Below are positions 43,146-51,806 of a stretch of 64,000 nt of DNA, piece by piece (position 1 is the stretch's first letter; each line of letters opens with the position of its first letter). The translations under genes were made by a program, and so were the position numbers. This DNA comes from an uncultured Bryobacterales bacterium (lineage in GTDB: Bacteria; Acidobacteriota; Terriglobia; Bryobacterales; UBA6623): NCBI GenBank assembly GCA_958295955.1, contig OY282420.1:1192435-1256434 (forward strand), written 5' to 3'. Below the pieces are notes generated by a model. That model saw nothing but the letters and a program-made list of their open reading frames with translations, had not been told where the DNA came from and did not search any database.

Positions 43146-43853
43146 TCAGCGGTCCCAAGTGAAGCCGCGGGAAGGTTGGCGGCTTTGAGGCGGATCGCGG
43201 TCCGGGGTGTAGTGGGTGAAAATGGGATAGTCGGCTTCAAGCCTGACGTTGAGAATTCTCGCTACGTCGGGCGGCCAAATTTCTCGGATAGGCTCTTTGC
43301 CGGCGGAGTCCGATTCCACACCGTAAGCGGTGATGTGCTCGAACCGGTACGGGCACTCTCGCGGCAAAAGACTGTCCCACTTGTTGCGCTCCACTTTAGG
43401 CGTGAACTTCTCTTTGCGCTCGATCTTGCGCCGCACATCGTATTCGGTCATTCTTTGGACGGCCAACCGGCGCCCGTCCACCCAAGCTTCGGCGAACATC
43501 TCGGCGTACTTGCTCTTCAGCCCCGGGTTCTTTCCGACGAGCTTCGCCATCTCGCAGCGGAAGTTTTCCGCCTCTTGCGCCCAATGAAACAGGACCCATT
43601 CGGTGGCGCGGTCCCAGTAGTGGATTTTCAACAAGTGTTCGATGACCCGGGCGCAAAAAGCCGCCCATTCGTTTCTCTGCGTTACTCCCAAGTCCTGGAT
43701 CTCCTCGCTTACGCTGTCCCAGTCGATCGCAGCGAAGTCGCGGTTCTTCAGCGCGTCTGCCTGCTGCATGGACCAGGAGTAGAAGTCGCGTTCGTAGAGG
43801 CCGTTCGTTTGGCCGTCTTGTTGTATTTCAGGGCTGGGGACAAGCGTAGCCAT
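43146..43853 (-). CDS. DUF29-family protein
   Basis: The 235-residue protein has the DUF29 pattern in its first about 140 residues: L-Y-E-R-D-F-Y-S-W, a few residues later I-D-W-D-S-V-S-E-E-I-Q-D-L-G, then L-L-K-I-H-Y-W. DUF29 proteins are frequent in cyanobacteria and scattered elsewhere and have no known function. The C-terminal 90 residues are an extension rich in charged and aromatic residues (W-P-P-D-V-A-R-I-L-N, R-D-P-P). ATG 43853 is chosen because a GGAGC Shine-Dalgarno precedes it; ATG 43883 would add ten residues. It stands alone before the CobA-HemD gene. Confidence 0.75.
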   Translation of the reverse strand: MATLVPSPEIQQDGQTNGLYERDFYSWSMQQADALKNRDFAAIDWDSVSEEIQDLGVTQRNEWAAFCARVIEHLLKIHYWDRATEWVLFHWAQEAENFRCEMAKLVGKNPGLKSKYAEMFAEAWVDGRRLAVQRMTEYDVRRKIERKEKFTPKVERNKWDSLLPRECPYRFEHITAYGVESDSAGKEPIREIWPPDVARILNVRLEADYPIFTHYTPDRDPPQSRQPSRGFTWDR

Positions 43854-43905
43854 GAGGTCGCTCCGAGCATCATTAAAGCACAACTCCTGTTGACGCGCCC
43901 GCCTG

Positions 43906-45420
43906 CTACGGCGGGTTCACCGCGGACTCATACGAGACGAGAGCGTCGATCAGGCCGTCCGCGGTGTAAGGGGACGCCTCGACCGCGACCGGCAGGCCGA
44001 GGCCGCGCGCGGCGCCGGAGGTTATCGGCCCGATGGACGCGATGCGGCTCGCGCGCAGGCGGGCGACGGGCACGATCTCGGCCAGATTGGTCACCGTGGA
44101 GGAGCTCGTAACCGTGACCCAGTCGGGGGCCTTCGCGCCGCTCCAGGCGCGTTCGGCGGCCGGCCTCGATTCTTCGGGAACGACCGCGCGGTAAACCGGG
44201 ACGACATCGACGACCGCGCCGAAGCTGCGCAGCGCTTCGGGAAGGAACTCGCGGGCAGTCTCCGCCCGCGGCAGCAGGACGCGCTTACCGGCCGGCGAGC
44301 AGCAGCGGAAGGCGTCGGCGACGGACTCGGCAACGAATTCGTCGGGCGTCAGATCGACCTTGAGATGAAGCTTGGCGAGCGCTTCCGCCGTAGCCGGGCC
44401 GATCGCGCAAAGCTTGGCGCGAAGCGAGCGCAGGTCGCAGGAGCTCGCGTCCAACCGCTCGATGAAGCAGCGAACGCCGTTTGCGCTCGTGAACGCCAGC
44501 CAATCGTAGGAGTCGAGTTTCTCTATGGCCCGATCGACCGGGGCGAAGCTCTCGGGAGGCTCGAAGGCGATCGTCGGAATCTCGATTACGTGAGCGCCCA
44601 ATGCGCGCAGCCTGCCGGCAAGTCCGCCGGCCTGCGCCGCAGGACGCGTAACTACGATTGACTGCCCGAAGAGCGGAAGATTTTCGAACCAGTTCACGCT
44701 CCGCCGCAGGCCGACGACCTCGCCGATAATCACCAGGGCGGGAGGCTTCAGCTTGTGCCGGGCGACCTTTTCAGACAGGTCGCCGAGCGTACACGCAACC
44801 GTCTGCTGGTCGCCGCGCGTGCCCCAGCGGATGGCCGCCGCCGGCGTCGCGGCGGAACGGCCGGCCTGCCGCAGCCGGGAGGAAATCTCGGCGACGGCCG
44901 TCAGCCCCATGAAGACGACCAGTGTCTGACGGCCGGCCAGGGAGTCCCAATCGAGGGCGTCCAGGCAGTGGCCCGTGACGAAAGTTACCGCCTGGGTATG
45001 GTCGCGGTGGGTAAGGGGGATGCCCGCGTAGGCGGCGACCCCGACTGCCGAGGTCACGCCCGGAACCACGTCGAAAGGGATTCCGGCGGCGGCCAGCGCC
45101 AAGGCTTCCTCGCCGCCTCTGCCGAAAATATAAGGGTCGCCGCCCTTCAAGCGCACGACATTGCGGCCCTTCCTCGCTTCGCCGATCAGAAGCTCGTTGA
45201 TCTGTTCCTGGGAATGCGTCCGCTCGGCGCGCTTTTTGCCGACATAGATTCGTTCCGCCCCGGCCGAGGCGTAGCCCAGTACCGCCGGAGCGGCCAGATT
45301 GTCGTAGAAAATAACGTCGGCGCGATCCAGAAGCGCGCGGCCCCGCAGGGTCAGCAACTGCGGATCGCCGGGACCTGCGCCGACCAGGGAAACCTTGCCG
45401 ATCTTGGATGCGGGCGGCAA
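43906..45420 (-). CDS. Fused uroporphyrinogen-III methyltransferase and uroporphyrinogen-III synthase
   Basis: The 504-residue protein joins two tetrapyrrole enzymes. Residues 8-245 are a CobA/SUMT domain (V-G-A-G-P-G-D-P-Q-L-L-T-L-R-G, R-L-K-G-G-D-P-Y-I-F-G-R-G-G-E-E, P-G-V-T-S-A) that makes precorrin-2 for sirohaem or B12. Residues about 255-495 are a HemD domain (V-T-R-P-A-A-Q-A-G, L-A-F-T-S-A-N-G-V, T-V-T-S-S-S-T-V-T-N) that closes hydroxymethylbilane. Such CobA-HemD fusions occur in several phyla. The start is TTG 45420; an ATG five bases upstream is out of frame. HemA, HemC and HemB are not adjacent. Confidence 0.92.
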   Translation of the reverse strand: MPPASKIGKVSLVGAGPGDPQLLTLRGRALLDRADVIFYDNLAAPAVLGYASAGAERIYVGKKRAERTHSQEQINELLIGEARKGRNVVRLKGGDPYIFGRGGEEALALAAAGIPFDVVPGVTSAVGVAAYAGIPLTHRDHTQAVTFVTGHCLDALDWDSLAGRQTLVVFMGLTAVAEISSRLRQAGRSAATPAAAIRWGTRGDQQTVACTLGDLSEKVARHKLKPPALVIIGEVVGLRRSVNWFENLPLFGQSIVVTRPAAQAGGLAGRLRALGAHVIEIPTIAFEPPESFAPVDRAIEKLDSYDWLAFTSANGVRCFIERLDASSCDLRSLRAKLCAIGPATAEALAKLHLKVDLTPDEFVAESVADAFRCCSPAGKRVLLPRAETAREFLPEALRSFGAVVDVVPVYRAVVPEESRPAAERAWSGAKAPDWVTVTSSSTVTNLAEIVPVARLRASRIASIGPITSGAARGLGLPVAVEASPYTADGLIDALVSYESAVNPP

Positions 45421-45448
45421 ACCATCAGGTTAGCGCGGGCGCAGCCGG

Positions 45449-46915
45449 CTATTCGCCGGGCGGCCCCAGGCGGACGTTCAGCGTCGCGCGGTACTGCGAC
45501 GTGATCTCGCGCAGACGGGCTTGCGAGGCGTTGTAAACGACCGCGGAGCCCTCGGTAACCATCAACCGCGTATCGCGGGCGGTAGCGAAATGCGCTGCGA
45601 TCGGCGGGTAGCCCGGCAGTTGGGCAATCGTATTCCCGTCGGGCGTGAGATAAACATCGGATATGCTTGCAAGTCGGAAAATGCCGTGATAAACGGAACT
45701 GTAAAACACCGACTGCGCGACGCCCGTCAGCAGGATTGTTTTGTCGGCATGCAATCTCCTGACATGCGCAACGCCCGTGAGCAGATTGCGCGCCGACAAT
45801 CCGAAGCGGTAGTTGTTCGCCGCGACGGCTCGGCCCAGGTCGAGGGATTGCCAACCGATTACGGCGCAAGCAAAAAGCGCCGCGGCGGCAACGAGTTGAC
45901 GGCAACTTCTCTTCCAATCGAGCGCTCCGGCGAGAAACACGGCCAGGCCGGCAGCCGGGATCGCCAGATAGTAGTGCGCTTGGCGCCCCTCGAAGACGAG
46001 ATAGGGCGCGAGCGTGACGAGGAACCAGCAAAGTCCGAACTGCACGGCGCGGTTGCGCGCCCACAGTTGGAGCGCCGCAAGAGCTGTCAAAGCGAGTCCG
46101 CAGGGCAGCAGGTAAGGCGCGCCCTGCGCGGGGGCGATCGCTTCCCGCGCGTACCAGGCCAGGTTCGCCAGGATCGTCTCCGGGTGGAACGAGAGGGCGT
46201 AGATCGACCCGCGCAGTCCGCTGGAGCCGGCGATTTGCAACCACCCGAACAAGGCGGAAACCGACAGCAGCGGAAGCGCCCAAAGCGCGCGTTTTTGGCG
46301 CTGAACCAGCCCCAGCGCCAGACACAGCGCCGGATAGACGACCGCCGTTTCCAACGAGCCCAGCCCGCCCACGAATGCCGCAAGCTGCGCCCAGTACCAA
46401 CCCCGGCCGCCGCCGGCGGCAAAGCGCGCGAACATCAGCAGTCCGGACAACATGAAAAACGAGCACAGTATCTGATTGAAGGCGGACGACCAGGTGAGCG
46501 GGTAGGCCAGGCCGTGATGGATCGTCCACAGAGAAGCGGCGAAGACCCCGAGGCCGAGCTTCCCGCTGAGTTGCCGCGTCAGCAGCGCCAACAGAGCCAG
46601 GTTGGCAAAGTGCGTTGCGAACGCGGCGGCGCGGAAGGGAAACGCATCGAATCCGAACCAACCGTGAAACAGGTAGAAGAACAGCCGTTCCGAGAGCGGA
46701 CGGAAAGTTCCCTGCGCCCGCGGCTCGATCATGCTTGCCCAGAATTCATCGGGGGGCAGGCGAACCAGAGAAAGCAGAGAGAAATCGTCGGTGTGAAACC
46801 AGCACCACAGACCGACCCAATAAACGCTCAGACAGATTGCCGGAGGGATCAGCCACGCCAAAAAGCGCGGGAAGGTTCTTTTCCCGGCGGGAAATTTGTC
46901 GGGCGGGCCGCTCAC
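45449..46915 (-). CDS. Polytopic membrane protein, PMT/GT-C glycosyltransferase-like
   Basis: The 488-residue protein has about 10-11 predicted membrane segments and a C-terminal soluble part of about 100 residues. After the first segment comes W-F-H-T-D-D-F-S-L-L, an acidic pair in the first external loop as in GT-C enzymes. These use lipid-linked sugars to modify proteins or glycolipids outside the inner membrane. The match is by topology and motif only; it could also be a polymerase or a non-enzymatic protein. Its start overlaps the upstream lipoprotein-like gene by 4 nt, so the two act together in some envelope process. Confidence 0.6.
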   Translation of the reverse strand: MSGPPDKFPAGKRTFPRFLAWLIPPAICLSVYWVGLWCWFHTDDFSLLSLVRLPPDEFWASMIEPRAQGTFRPLSERLFFYLFHGWFGFDAFPFRAAAFATHFANLALLALLTRQLSGKLGLGVFAASLWTIHHGLAYPLTWSSAFNQILCSFFMLSGLLMFARFAAGGGRGWYWAQLAAFVGGLGSLETAVVYPALCLALGLVQRQKRALWALPLLSVSALFGWLQIAGSSGLRGSIYALSFHPETILANLAWYAREAIAPAQGAPYLLPCGLALTALAALQLWARNRAVQFGLCWFLVTLAPYLVFEGRQAHYYLAIPAAGLAVFLAGALDWKRSCRQLVAAAALFACAVIGWQSLDLGRAVAANNYRFGLSARNLLTGVAHVRRLHADKTILLTGVAQSVFYSSVYHGIFRLASISDVYLTPDGNTIAQLPGYPPIAAHFATARDTRLMVTEGSAVVYNASQARLREITSQYRATLNVRLGPPGE

Positions 46916-47439
46916 TGCAGTGCGATGGAGGTGACGATGACGCCGAGCTCGCGTTGATCGACTTCACCGGTCGGCACGGCGTTTTCAAGTTCGAATTCGA
47001 CCCGCGCCGGTTGGCCGCCCGGCACGGCCGCCGAAACCTCTTGGGAGTACAGGAACTCGCCTTGACCCTCGAAACTCTCGGGGGCCAATGCGCGGCCGTT
47101 CACCTTGGCCATGATCTTCGCGCCGCCGAACCGTCGGGCGATGATCTCCGGGACGGTGAACCGCATCTCGAGAAACATCGGCTCCGGCGCGGCTTCGGGC
47201 GGGGGAGGCTGTAAAGCGACCGCGAAGCGCCGCATGGTCCAGCGCCAAGCGCCGTTTTCCAGCCCGTGAAAGCCGTCGAGCAACTGGTCTTCGGCCTGGG
47301 GGTCGGCGACGTTGACCGAAGAGAGCAAAACCGCCGCAGCGGCGCCCGGTTCTTCCTGAATCGGCGTCAGATCGGGCGCATTGACGGGGCAGGCCCACAG
47401 CGCCGGCAAGACCGCGAGCAACAGAACGGCGTTGCGCAT
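46912..47439 (-). CDS. Small exported protein, probable lipoprotein, unknown function
   Basis: The 175-residue protein begins M-R-N-A-V-L-L-L-A-V-L-P-A-L-W-A-C, a signal peptide with Cys17 in a plausible lipobox. The mature part is beta-rich, with two Pro-rich turns (L-Q-P-P-P-P-E-A-A-P). Nothing identifies a family. It overlaps the GT-C-like membrane gene by 4 nt (ATGA) and should be co-translated with it. A TACGAT hexamer (plus-strand 47448-47453) ends 8 nt before ATG 47439, which suggests that a leaderless transcript starts here and covers both genes. Confidence 0.6.
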   Translation of the reverse strand: MRNAVLLLAVLPALWACPVNAPDLTPIQEEPGAAAAVLLSSVNVADPQAEDQLLDGFHGLENGAWRWTMRRFAVALQPPPPEAAPEPMFLEMRFTVPEIIARRFGGAKIMAKVNGRALAPESFEGQGEFLYSQEVSAAVPGGQPARVEFELENAVPTGEVDQRELGVIVTSIALQ

Positions 47440-47476
47440 TCAACACTATCGTATCGAAACGGTCCGCTGGGAACGA

Positions 47477-48517
47477 CTACCGGGCAGCGCCGCCGAGGAA
47501 CCCGCGCACGGCGGCGGCAACGGTCTCGCTCTCGCACTGGAAAGCCAGATGGCCGCAGTCGCTTTCGAGGACGAGTTTCTCCGCTCCCAGCAGTTCCGCG
47601 GCTGCGAGCGCCGGCCCGGGGGTGACCATCCGGTCGCTCGCGGCTACGACGACGAGGAGTTCGGCTTGCACGGCCCGCATCGCCTCTTCGAGCGACCCGC
47701 CGAACGCGCGGGTAACGTCGTGGCCGATCATCGCGCGCAGTTGGGCGGCCCAGTCGAGTGGGCCGAGGCCGCCGACCCGGGCGGCCTGCTGCCGGGCAAG
47801 GTAGGCGTCAAGCTCGGCCCGCGGCGTCAGGCGGTTGAACCCTCCGGGCGTGCGCAGCGCCAACTCGTGGATGCCGGCAACGACGCGCATCGCCGCGCGG
47901 CGCGCCCGGGCCGGATCGGCGTAATCGGCGAAAGCCTGTTCGATAGCCAGAAGCTGCGTGCGCCACAACAGCAGGTCGTACGCTCCCAATCGCGGCGAGC
48001 CGATAATCGGCGCCGCGAGCCGCACGGCGTCCGGGTAGGCAACGATCCATTCGAATGCCTGCATGCCGCCCATCGAGATGCCCACTACGGCGTGCAAGCG
48101 CTCGATACCGAATTCTTCGCGCAGAAGACGCCGTTGCGAGCGCGCCATGTCGGCCACGGCGATCGCCGGAAAATCGCGGCCGCCCTGCCCGCGGCTGTTC
48201 GAAGGCGACGACGAAATGGAATTGCCCAGCGCATCGACGGCGATCACGAAGAATTGCGAACTGTCAACCATTCCCTCGGGAGAGATGAACGCCTTGAGGT
48301 CTTGCGTTTGCCCCGAGAACCAGGTCGGAAAGAGAACGGCGTTCGAGCGGTCGGCGTTGAGCGCGCCGAACGTGCGGTAACCGACGAGGCAGTTTTCGAT
48401 GACCCGGCCGCTGACCAACTCGAAATCGCCGAGTTTGGCGAAGCGCAAATCTCCGTCGGCCCGCAGCGCGGCCGAAACGGCGAATATGAGGGCAAGCGTT
48501 CGGGCGAAGCGGGTCAT
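47477..48517 (-). CDS. Exported MetX-like alpha/beta hydrolase
   Basis: The 346-residue protein has the homoserine O-acetyltransferase (MetX) fold: the nucleophile elbow G-I-S-M-G-G-M-Q-A, a catalytic Asp in A-A-S-D-R-M-V and His in C-G-H-L-A-F. Unlike true MetX it carries an N-terminal signal peptide (L-A-L-I-F-A-V-S-A-A-L-R-A), so it works outside the cytoplasm and is unlikely to acetylate homoserine. An esterase or acyltransferase on an envelope or external substrate is more likely. It overlaps the flavin-binding gene upstream by 4 nt. Confidence 0.8.
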   Translation of the reverse strand: MTRFARTLALIFAVSAALRADGDLRFAKLGDFELVSGRVIENCLVGYRTFGALNADRSNAVLFPTWFSGQTQDLKAFISPEGMVDSSQFFVIAVDALGNSISSSPSNSRGQGGRDFPAIAVADMARSQRRLLREEFGIERLHAVVGISMGGMQAFEWIVAYPDAVRLAAPIIGSPRLGAYDLLLWRTQLLAIEQAFADYADPARARRAAMRVVAGIHELALRTPGGFNRLTPRAELDAYLARQQAARVGGLGPLDWAAQLRAMIGHDVTRAFGGSLEEAMRAVQAELLVVVAASDRMVTPGPALAAAELLGAEKLVLESDCGHLAFQCESETVAAAVRGFLGGAAR

Positions 48518-48957
48518 GCGAGGGGAACCTCATGGTACTCGAGAGCCCACTCGCGCATGAAACGAACCCGCGAAGGATCGACTCGATAGAGCATGAATTC
48601 GGGGTTGTCGAGCGAACCCAGAAAATTTCGCAGCAGCGGATTCGCGTCCCAGATCGACTGCCGGACCGCGGTGTCGTCCACCAACTGAGCGTCCCCTGTA
48701 ATCCGCACCTGATCGTGGCCTTCGTCCAGATAACAAAGCTCGACGGAGCGGTTCGACGCCAGCTCCGCGGTCTTGTTCGAGCTGCGCAATGAGGCGAAAT
48801 AGACGCGGAATCCCTCCGTGCGCACGGGAGAGATCGGCCGCAACCGGGGCCGGCCGCCGTCAACGCTGGCGAGCATCGGGAAGGGCGCGCGGGCCATCGT
48901 CGCCTGCGCCAGTTCGACCAGCTCGGAGGGTTCCACATGCCGCGGCCGGGGCTTCAT
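48514..48957 (-). CDS. Pyridoxamine 5'-phosphate oxidase-fold flavin-binding protein
   Basis: The 147-residue protein has the split beta-barrel of PNPOx-like flavoproteins: P-F-P-M-L-A-S-V-D-G-G-R-P-R-L-R-P, Y-F-A-S-L-R-S-S-N-K, L-C-Y-L-D-E-G-H-D-Q-V-R-I-T-G. Such small members bind FMN or F420 and reduce diverse substrates, or act on haem or stress targets. It is too short and too divergent to be PdxH. ATG 48957 is preferred over ATG 48993 because a TACACT hexamer (plus-strand 48967-48972) lies 9 nt upstream. It is translationally coupled to the MetX-like gene. Confidence 0.8.
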   Translation of the reverse strand: MKPRPRHVEPSELVELAQATMARAPFPMLASVDGGRPRLRPISPVRTEGFRVYFASLRSSNKTAELASNRSVELCYLDEGHDQVRITGDAQLVDDTAVRQSIWDANPLLRNFLGSLDNPEFMLYRVDPSRVRFMREWALEYHEVPLA

Positions 48958-48997
48958 CCGCCTCTCAGTGTAGCGGCGCGCCGACCGCCGCACAGCC

Positions 48998-49003
48998 TAT
49001 AAT
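48998..49003 (+). promoter_or_regulatory. -10 element TATAAT before nupC
   Basis: A consensus TATAAT ends 17 nt before ATG 49021; the expected leader is only about 10 nt and has no Shine-Dalgarno. It lies between divergent genes. Confidence 0.5.
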
Positions 49004-49020
49004 GGGGGCTTCCGCTGCGC

Positions 49021-50238
49021 ATGGGGCTTCTGGGAATCGCCGCGATCCTGGCCGCGGCCTACGGTTTGTCGTCGAACCGCAAGGCCGTCCGGCCCCGCCT
49101 CGTTCTCTGGGGACTCGGCTTGCAAACGGCGCTCGCCGTGCTCGTGCTCAAGACGCCGTTCAGCCGGGTTTTCGAAGTTGCCGGCGCGGGGTTCAACAAC
49201 CTCATGAAATTCGGCGAGGAGGGCAGCGGGTTCGTCTTCGGCGAATTCGGCAGATCGGAAAACGGCGTGATTCTGGCTTTCCAGATTTTGCCCCTGATCG
49301 TTTTCGTATCGGCGCTCTTCGCGGTGCTCTATCACCTCGGCGTCATGCAATGGCTCGTGAAGGGCATCGCCGTCGCGATGCAGCGGGGGCTGCAGGCCAG
49401 CGGCGCGGAATCGCTGAACGTCGCGGCCAATGTGTTTCTGGGGCAGTCCGAAGCGCCGCTAACGATCCGGCCCTATCTCCAGAACCTCACGCGCTCGGAG
49501 TTGATGACGGTGATGACGGGCGGCATGGGGACGATCTCCGGCTCTTTGCTCGTCGCTTACGTACATGTGGGCGGCGTTCCCGCCGAGCATCTGCTGACGG
49601 CGGTGATCATGACGGCGCCGGCGTGCATCATGCTCGCCAAGGTGATCGAGCCGGAGAGCGGCCGCCCCGAAACCCTGGGCGGCATTCCCCGCCAGACGAC
49701 GGCGAAAGACCGCAATCTGATCGACGCCGCGGCCCGCGGCTCGGCGGAAGGGCTGATGCTCGCGCTGCACGTGGGCGCCGTGCTGGTCGCCTTCGTGGGG
49801 CTCGTCGCGGTGCTGAACGGCATCCTGGGCGGCATCCAGGGATGGACGGGGTGGGCCTGGTTCCCGGGCAAGATTCAAGACGTGCTGGGGCCGCTTTTCA
49901 CGCCCGCGGCCTGGCTGCTGGGCGTGCCTTGGGCGGATGCCGGCGCCGTCGGCAACCTGCTCGGCACGCGCATGGCGCTCAACGAGTTCATCGGCTACGC
50001 GGCGCTGCACGAAATGAAAGCCGCGCTCGACCCCAAATCGTTCCTGATCGCCGGCTACGCCCTGTGCGGCTTCGCCAATTTCGGCTCGATCGGGATTCAG
50101 GTCGGCGGCATCGGCTCGCTGATCCCCGACCGCCGCGGGGAGTTGGCGGCGCTCGGATTGCGCGCGATGATTGCAGGTACGTTGGCCAACTTTCTCACCG
50201 CCGCGATTGCCGGCCTGTTGACCGCAAGACCGCTGTAA
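49021..50238 (+). CDS. nupC: NupC-type concentrative nucleoside transporter
   Basis: The 405-residue inner-membrane protein is a CNT-family nucleoside:cation symporter. Diagnostic stretches are G-F-V-F-G, the Q-S-E-A-P-L half-helix motif with the nucleoside-contacting Gln and Glu, [11 protein letters not shown], and A-L-N-E-F-I-G-Y with [10 protein letters not shown]. About eight transmembrane helices plus re-entrant loops are expected. It would import nucleosides for salvage. plsY follows 14 nt later on the same strand and is likely co-transcribed. Confidence 0.93.
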   Translation: MGLLGIAAILAAAYGLSSNRKAVRPRLVLWGLGLQTALAVLVLKTPFSRVFEVAGAGFNNLMKFGEEGSGFVFGEFGRSENGVILAFQILPLIVFVSALFAVLYHLGVMQWLVKGIAVAMQRGLQASGAESLNVAANVFLGQSEAPLTIRPYLQNLTRSELMTVMTGGMGTISGSLLVAYVHVGGVPAEHLLTAVIMTAPACIMLAKVIEPESGRPETLGGIPRQTTAKDRNLIDAAARGSAEGLMLALHVGAVLVAFVGLVAVLNGILGGIQGWTGWAWFPGKIQDVLGPLFTPAAWLLGVPWADAGAVGNLLGTRMALNEFIGYAALHEMKAALDPKSFLIAGYALCGFANFGSIGIQVGGIGSLIPDRRGELAALGLRAMIAGTLANFLTAAIAGLLTARPL

Positions 50239-50252
50239 AACCCGGAACCGCC

Positions 50253-50828
50253 ATGCTCGACACTCCGCTACTGCTCAAGATGTCGGCCTCGTTCGCGATC
50301 GGGTCGATTCCGTTCGCGGTAATCGCCATGTGGGGGTCGGGAACGAGCATCCGCGACGTCGGCTCGGGAAACCCCGGCTTCAACAACGTCCTGCGTTTCT
50401 CGAAGCCGCGCGCGGTCATTACCCTGATCGGCGACATGGGCAAGGGCTTCGCGCCGGTCATGCTGTTCTACGCGGACGGCGACCCGCTCAATATCGGCTG
50501 GCTTTATGGGCTGTGCGCGGTCTTCGGGCATTGCTACTCGCCGTTGCTGAAGTTCAACGGGGGCAAAGGCGTCGCGACCTCGAGCGGCGTGATGCTGCGG
50601 CTGTACCCGCTGTGGGCCTTGGCGGCGCTGGCTTTTTTCGTGGTCTTTCGGTCTCTGGGAAGCCGCAGGCAATGGCCCCAGCGAGGCGCGTTGGCCTCGC
50701 TCGCGACTTGGGCGTTCTTCACCGCCGCGCTGTTCCTGCAGTTCGGCTCCGCGCACGGCTTTTACGCTCTGTTGATGACGGTATTCCTGATCTGGCGGCA
50801 CAAATCGAACATCGCCGATCTGATGTAG
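50253..50828 (+). CDS. plsY: PlsY-family glycerol-3-phosphate acyltransferase
   Basis: The 191-residue membrane protein transfers an acyl group from acyl phosphate to glycerol 3-phosphate, the first step of phospholipid synthesis. Motif 1 is G-S-I-P-F-A, motif 2 is G-S-G-N-P-G-F-N-N (the usual form is G-S-G-N-x-G-A-T-N), and motif 3 is F-N-G-G-K-G-V-A-T. The W-R-H-K-S-N-I end is typical. About five membrane helices are seen. The changed motif 2 residues could alter phosphate binding, so activity is probable rather than certain. PlsX is not in the window. An EVE-domain gene follows 59 nt later. Confidence 0.85.
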   Translation: MLDTPLLLKMSASFAIGSIPFAVIAMWGSGTSIRDVGSGNPGFNNVLRFSKPRAVITLIGDMGKGFAPVMLFYADGDPLNIGWLYGLCAVFGHCYSPLLKFNGGKGVATSSGVMLRLYPLWALAALAFFVVFRSLGSRRQWPQRGALASLATWAFFTAALFLQFGSAHGFYALLMTVFLIWRHKSNIADLM

Positions 50829-50872
50829 GCGCGCTGACGCCCGACTGCAAGTGGAGCGTGAAGAGCGGGGAG

Positions 50873-50881
50873 TGTTATCCT
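50873..50881 (+). promoter_or_regulatory. Extended -10 element TGTTATCCT before the EVE-domain gene
   Basis: The nonamer ends 6 nt before TTG 50888. The identical nonamer occurs on the minus strand before the gene starting at 51745. Confidence 0.5.
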
Positions 50882-50887
50882 ACCCGT

Positions 50888-51307
50888 TTGCCGGCGCGCG
50901 GGAGAAATTACTGGCTGGTCAAATCCGAGCCGTTCAAGTATTCGTGGGACCAGTTCGTGCAGGACGGGTCGACTTATTGGGACGGGGTGCGCAACTACCA
51001 GGCCCGCAACAATCTTCGGGCCATGAAGAAGGGCGACCACGCGCTGTTCTACCACTCGAACGAAGGCTTGGAAATCGTCGGCGTCGCCGAGGTGATCCGC
51101 GAGCATTACCAAGACCCGACAACGGACGACGAACGCTGGTCGGTCGTCGACCTCAAGCCGCTGAAACCCCTCGCCAAGCCGGTCTCATTGAAACAGATCA
51201 AACAAGACCCGCGGCTGCGGCAGATGCAGTTGATTCGTCAAATGCGGCTTTCGGTGTCGGCGGTAACCGAGGACGAGCACCACGTCATCCTTGCCTTGGG
51301 CAAGTAG
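50888..51307 (+). CDS. EVE-domain (PUA-like) protein
   Basis: The 139-residue protein is a single EVE domain: N-Y-W-L-V-K-S-E-P at the start, D-G-V-R-N-Y-Q-A-R-N-N-L, A-L-F-Y-H-S-N and V-G-V-A-E-V. EVE domains read modified bases in DNA or RNA and occur alone or fused to defence nucleases; the human homologue is THYN1. TTG 50888 is chosen because the -10 nonamer sits 6 nt before it; GTG 50858 would add ten residues but lies upstream of that -10. The standalone bacterial form has no assigned substrate. Confidence 0.85.
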   Translation: MPARGRNYWLVKSEPFKYSWDQFVQDGSTYWDGVRNYQARNNLRAMKKGDHALFYHSNEGLEIVGVAEVIREHYQDPTTDDERWSVVDLKPLKPLAKPVSLKQIKQDPRLRQMQLIRQMRLSVSAVTEDEHHVILALGK

Positions 51308-51313
51308 CGGCGG

Positions 51314-51745
51314 TCAGGCGACCCGGGCGCGGAACGCTTCGTAAGAACCGGGCGCGCGCTGCTCCCACCAGGCGATGAAATCCTTGGCGGCGGCTTCGAG
51401 ATTGCCGTACCGGGCGGAGTCCCGGAACGCCTCGCGCATCTCCGCGAGCACGGGCTCGAGCCGCACCCAGACAACCAGCAGTTCCCGTCCGCTCTCGAAG
51501 AATATCTCCTTCTGCAGCACTCCCGCGGTGACGAATGAAGCGACCATTTCCCAATAGGTGGTTACCTGGCGGAAGTTCTCGTTCTTCTTCGACCCCGCCG
51601 GACAAAGAGAGTGAAACTGCTTGAGGGTTGCAGCGCGGTAGGAGGCGGCAAACCAGGCGCGCGCTTCGCGCATGCGCGGCTCGCGCCGCAACTCGTAGAG
51701 GCGCAAGATCAGATTGACGTCGTCGTAAGTCGCGCAGGGCTGCAT
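51314..51745 (-). CDS. Hypothetical protein, DUF4760-like
   Basis: The 143-residue protein is largely helical and soluble. The features L-I-L-R-L-Y-E-L-R-R-E-P-R-M, a conserved W-x-x-x-S-Y and V-T-T-Y-W-E-M-V-A resemble DUF4760-type proteins, with low certainty. It ends with a W-W-E-Q-R segment. A TGTTATCCT extended -10 (plus-strand 51753-51761) lies 7 nt before ATG 51745, which predicts a leaderless message. It is convergent with the EVE gene and sits just downstream of the TonB receptor gene on the same strand. Confidence 0.6.
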   Translation of the reverse strand: MQPCATYDDVNLILRLYELRREPRMREARAWFAASYRAATLKQFHSLCPAGSKKNENFRQVTTYWEMVASFVTAGVLQKEIFFESGRELLVVWVRLEPVLAEMREAFRDSARYGNLEAAAKDFIAWWEQRAPGSYEAFRARVA

Positions 51746-51752
51746 GCTGCGC

Positions 51753-51761
51753 AGGATAACA
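51753..51761 (-). promoter_or_regulatory. Extended -10 element TGTTATCCT before the DUF4760-like gene
   Basis: Minus-strand TGTTATCCT ends 7 nt before ATG 51745 and is identical to the element at 50873-50881. Confidence 0.5.
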
Positions 51762-51806
51762 TCGGGCGGCCGGCGGTCTTCAGCAAGCAGGCGCTTGAAA
51801 AAGGCG

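Noticed and set aside
46615..47214. 199-codon plus-strand open frame opposite the lipoprotein gene
   Set aside because: It is antisense to two coupled genes with clear signal peptide and membrane segments.
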